6,793 nt of DNA from an uncultured Lactobacillus sp. (GTDB lineage: Bacteria; Bacillota; Bacilli; Lactobacillales; Lactobacillaceae). This document shows positions 6,574 to 6,793 of the stretch, piece after piece. Below the pieces are notes generated by a model. The model made no database searches and was not told where the DNA came from. It saw only the letters and a list, made by a program, of their open reading frames with translations. The number at the start of each line of letters is the position of its first letter. The first letter of the stretch is position 1. The position numbers and the translations under genes were made by a program. The DNA lies in assembly GCA_945281075.1 (NCBI GenBank), contig CALYQE010000103.1, positions 1 to 6,793 of the forward strand, given 5' to 3'.

Positions 6574-6601
6574 ATTATAAAAACGACAATAAACGTACTA
6601 A
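6574..6601 (-). promoter_or_regulatory. Candidate promoter of the GH16 gene
   Basis: On the minus strand a consensus -10 TATAAT (6579-6574) lies 16 bases after a weak -35 TTAGTA (6601-6596), giving a leader of roughly 80 nt. An alternative closer to the gene is TTGAAT (6552-6547) with a long 19-base spacer to TATGAT (6527-6522). I cannot choose firmly between them. Confidence 0.4.
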
Positions 6602-6654
6602 TTTAACTCTAGATAAATTTAATAAATATAACTAGCATTTACTAGATTCTAAAG

Positions 6655-6682
6655 TTGTTAAACCGTTTAACATATTTATGCT
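6655..6682 (+). promoter_or_regulatory. Promoter of the right-edge gene
   Basis: A -35 TTGTTA (6655-6660) and a -10 TATGCT (6677-6682) are separated by 16 bases on the + strand. Transcription would begin near 6689, leaving a leader of about 60 nt before the ATG at 6750. The -35 and part of the spacer coincide with a perfect dyad, which argues for a regulated promoter. A TATACT at 6720-6725 is a possible second -10 but lacks a good -35. Confidence 0.5.
6656..6672. promoter_or_regulatory. 17-bp perfect dyad operator, LacI/GalR-like
   Basis: TGTTAAACCGTTTAACA has 8-bp perfect arms around a single central C. It covers the -35 and half the spacer of the predicted rightward promoter, the classic place for a repressor. 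The AAACCGTTT core resembles LacI-family sites and matches the cre pattern only partly (three mismatches), so a dedicated repressor is more likely than CcpA. It lies about 55 bp upstream of the predicted GH16 promoter and might also affect that gene. Confidence 0.6.
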
Positions 6683-6749
6683 ATCCTAAATGTATCTTTT
6701 TTGTGTACTTGCAATCAGATATACTATTTTTGAATTCGAGGAGAACACA

Positions 6750-6793
6750 ATGAACTATATTATCTCAATCATGCCTTCTCTATTTTCTGGCGC
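6750..6793 (+). CDS. N-terminal fragment of a probable membrane protein
   Basis: The ATG at 6750 follows GAGGAG (6738-6743) with a 6-nt spacer and begins MNYIISIMPSLFSG before the window ends. The 14 complete residues are hydrophobic and uncharged, like the first membrane segment of an integral membrane protein. The pattern of a short hydrophobic run with a proline near position 9 recalls glucose/ribose uptake (GRP-type) permeases, but this is too little sequence to name a family. A strong ribosome site and an operator-bearing promoter upstream support a real, regulated gene. Confidence 0.65.
   Translation, partial: MNYIISIMPSLFSG

Noticed and set aside
6656..6672. Dyad interpreted as a canonical cre site
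   Set aside because: It has the CG core but three mismatches to TGWAANCGNTNWCA, and its symmetry is centred on a single base with longer perfect arms, which suits a dedicated repressor better than CcpA.

Overview
The window is AT-rich, with short intergenic gaps, strong AGGAGG-like ribosome binding sites, a cre-type catabolite box and PTS-based sugar uptake. This points to a low-GC Firmicute, most likely one of the Lactobacillaceae (inferred from gene content and style, not from any marker gene). It holds five complete genes, fragments of two more at the edges, and several readable control sites.

Left edge (1-405): the last 25 codons of an unidentified + strand gene are followed by a + strand intrinsic terminator at 139-174. 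Facing it is a separate - strand terminator at 182-234, which ends the large leftward operon. Between that terminator and the operon's last stop codon lies an untranslated stretch of about 170 nt, carrying a near-exact 14-15 bp direct repeat and no gene that I can see.

Sugar-phosphate operon (406-4193, - strand, transcribed right to left): a ChbG/YdjC-type carbohydrate deacetylase comes first, then a glucose-superfamily PTS permease of domain order EIIC-EIIB (GTG start), then a GH4 6-phospho-alpha-glucosidase with the CDMP signature. Gaps of 40 and 22 nt support one transcript. The likely sequence of events is import with phosphorylation of a disaccharide, removal of an acetyl group if one is present, and NAD/Mn-dependent cleavage to glucose 6-phosphate plus a sugar. 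There is no EIIA domain, so a phosphoryl donor encoded elsewhere is needed. A clean promoter (TTGTAG, 17 nt, TATATT) and a cre box just after the predicted transcription start lie in the 151-bp gap to the divergent regulator.

Regulator (4345-5058, + strand): an RpiR/MurR-family protein with an N-terminal HTH and a C-terminal SIS phosphosugar-binding domain, the expected local sensor for the operon. Its upstream region has a 12-bp perfect palindrome and a second inverted repeat that could be its operator.

Right part (5114-6793): an elaborate bidirectional terminator with an 11-bp stem separates the regulator from a convergent gene for a secreted GH16 beta-glycanase with a C-terminal three-repeat, beta-trefoil-like domain. 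Beyond it is a divergent promoter region with a perfect 17-bp operator-like dyad across a predicted -35 element. The start of another + strand gene, a hydrophobic N-terminus and probably a membrane protein, runs off the window.

Overall this is a carbohydrate-utilisation region. I see no mobile element, CRISPR array, tRNA or rRNA gene, and no clearly new system. The most unusual points are the pairing of an alpha-type GH4 enzyme with a YdjC deacetylase, the GH16 architecture, and the structured terminator.
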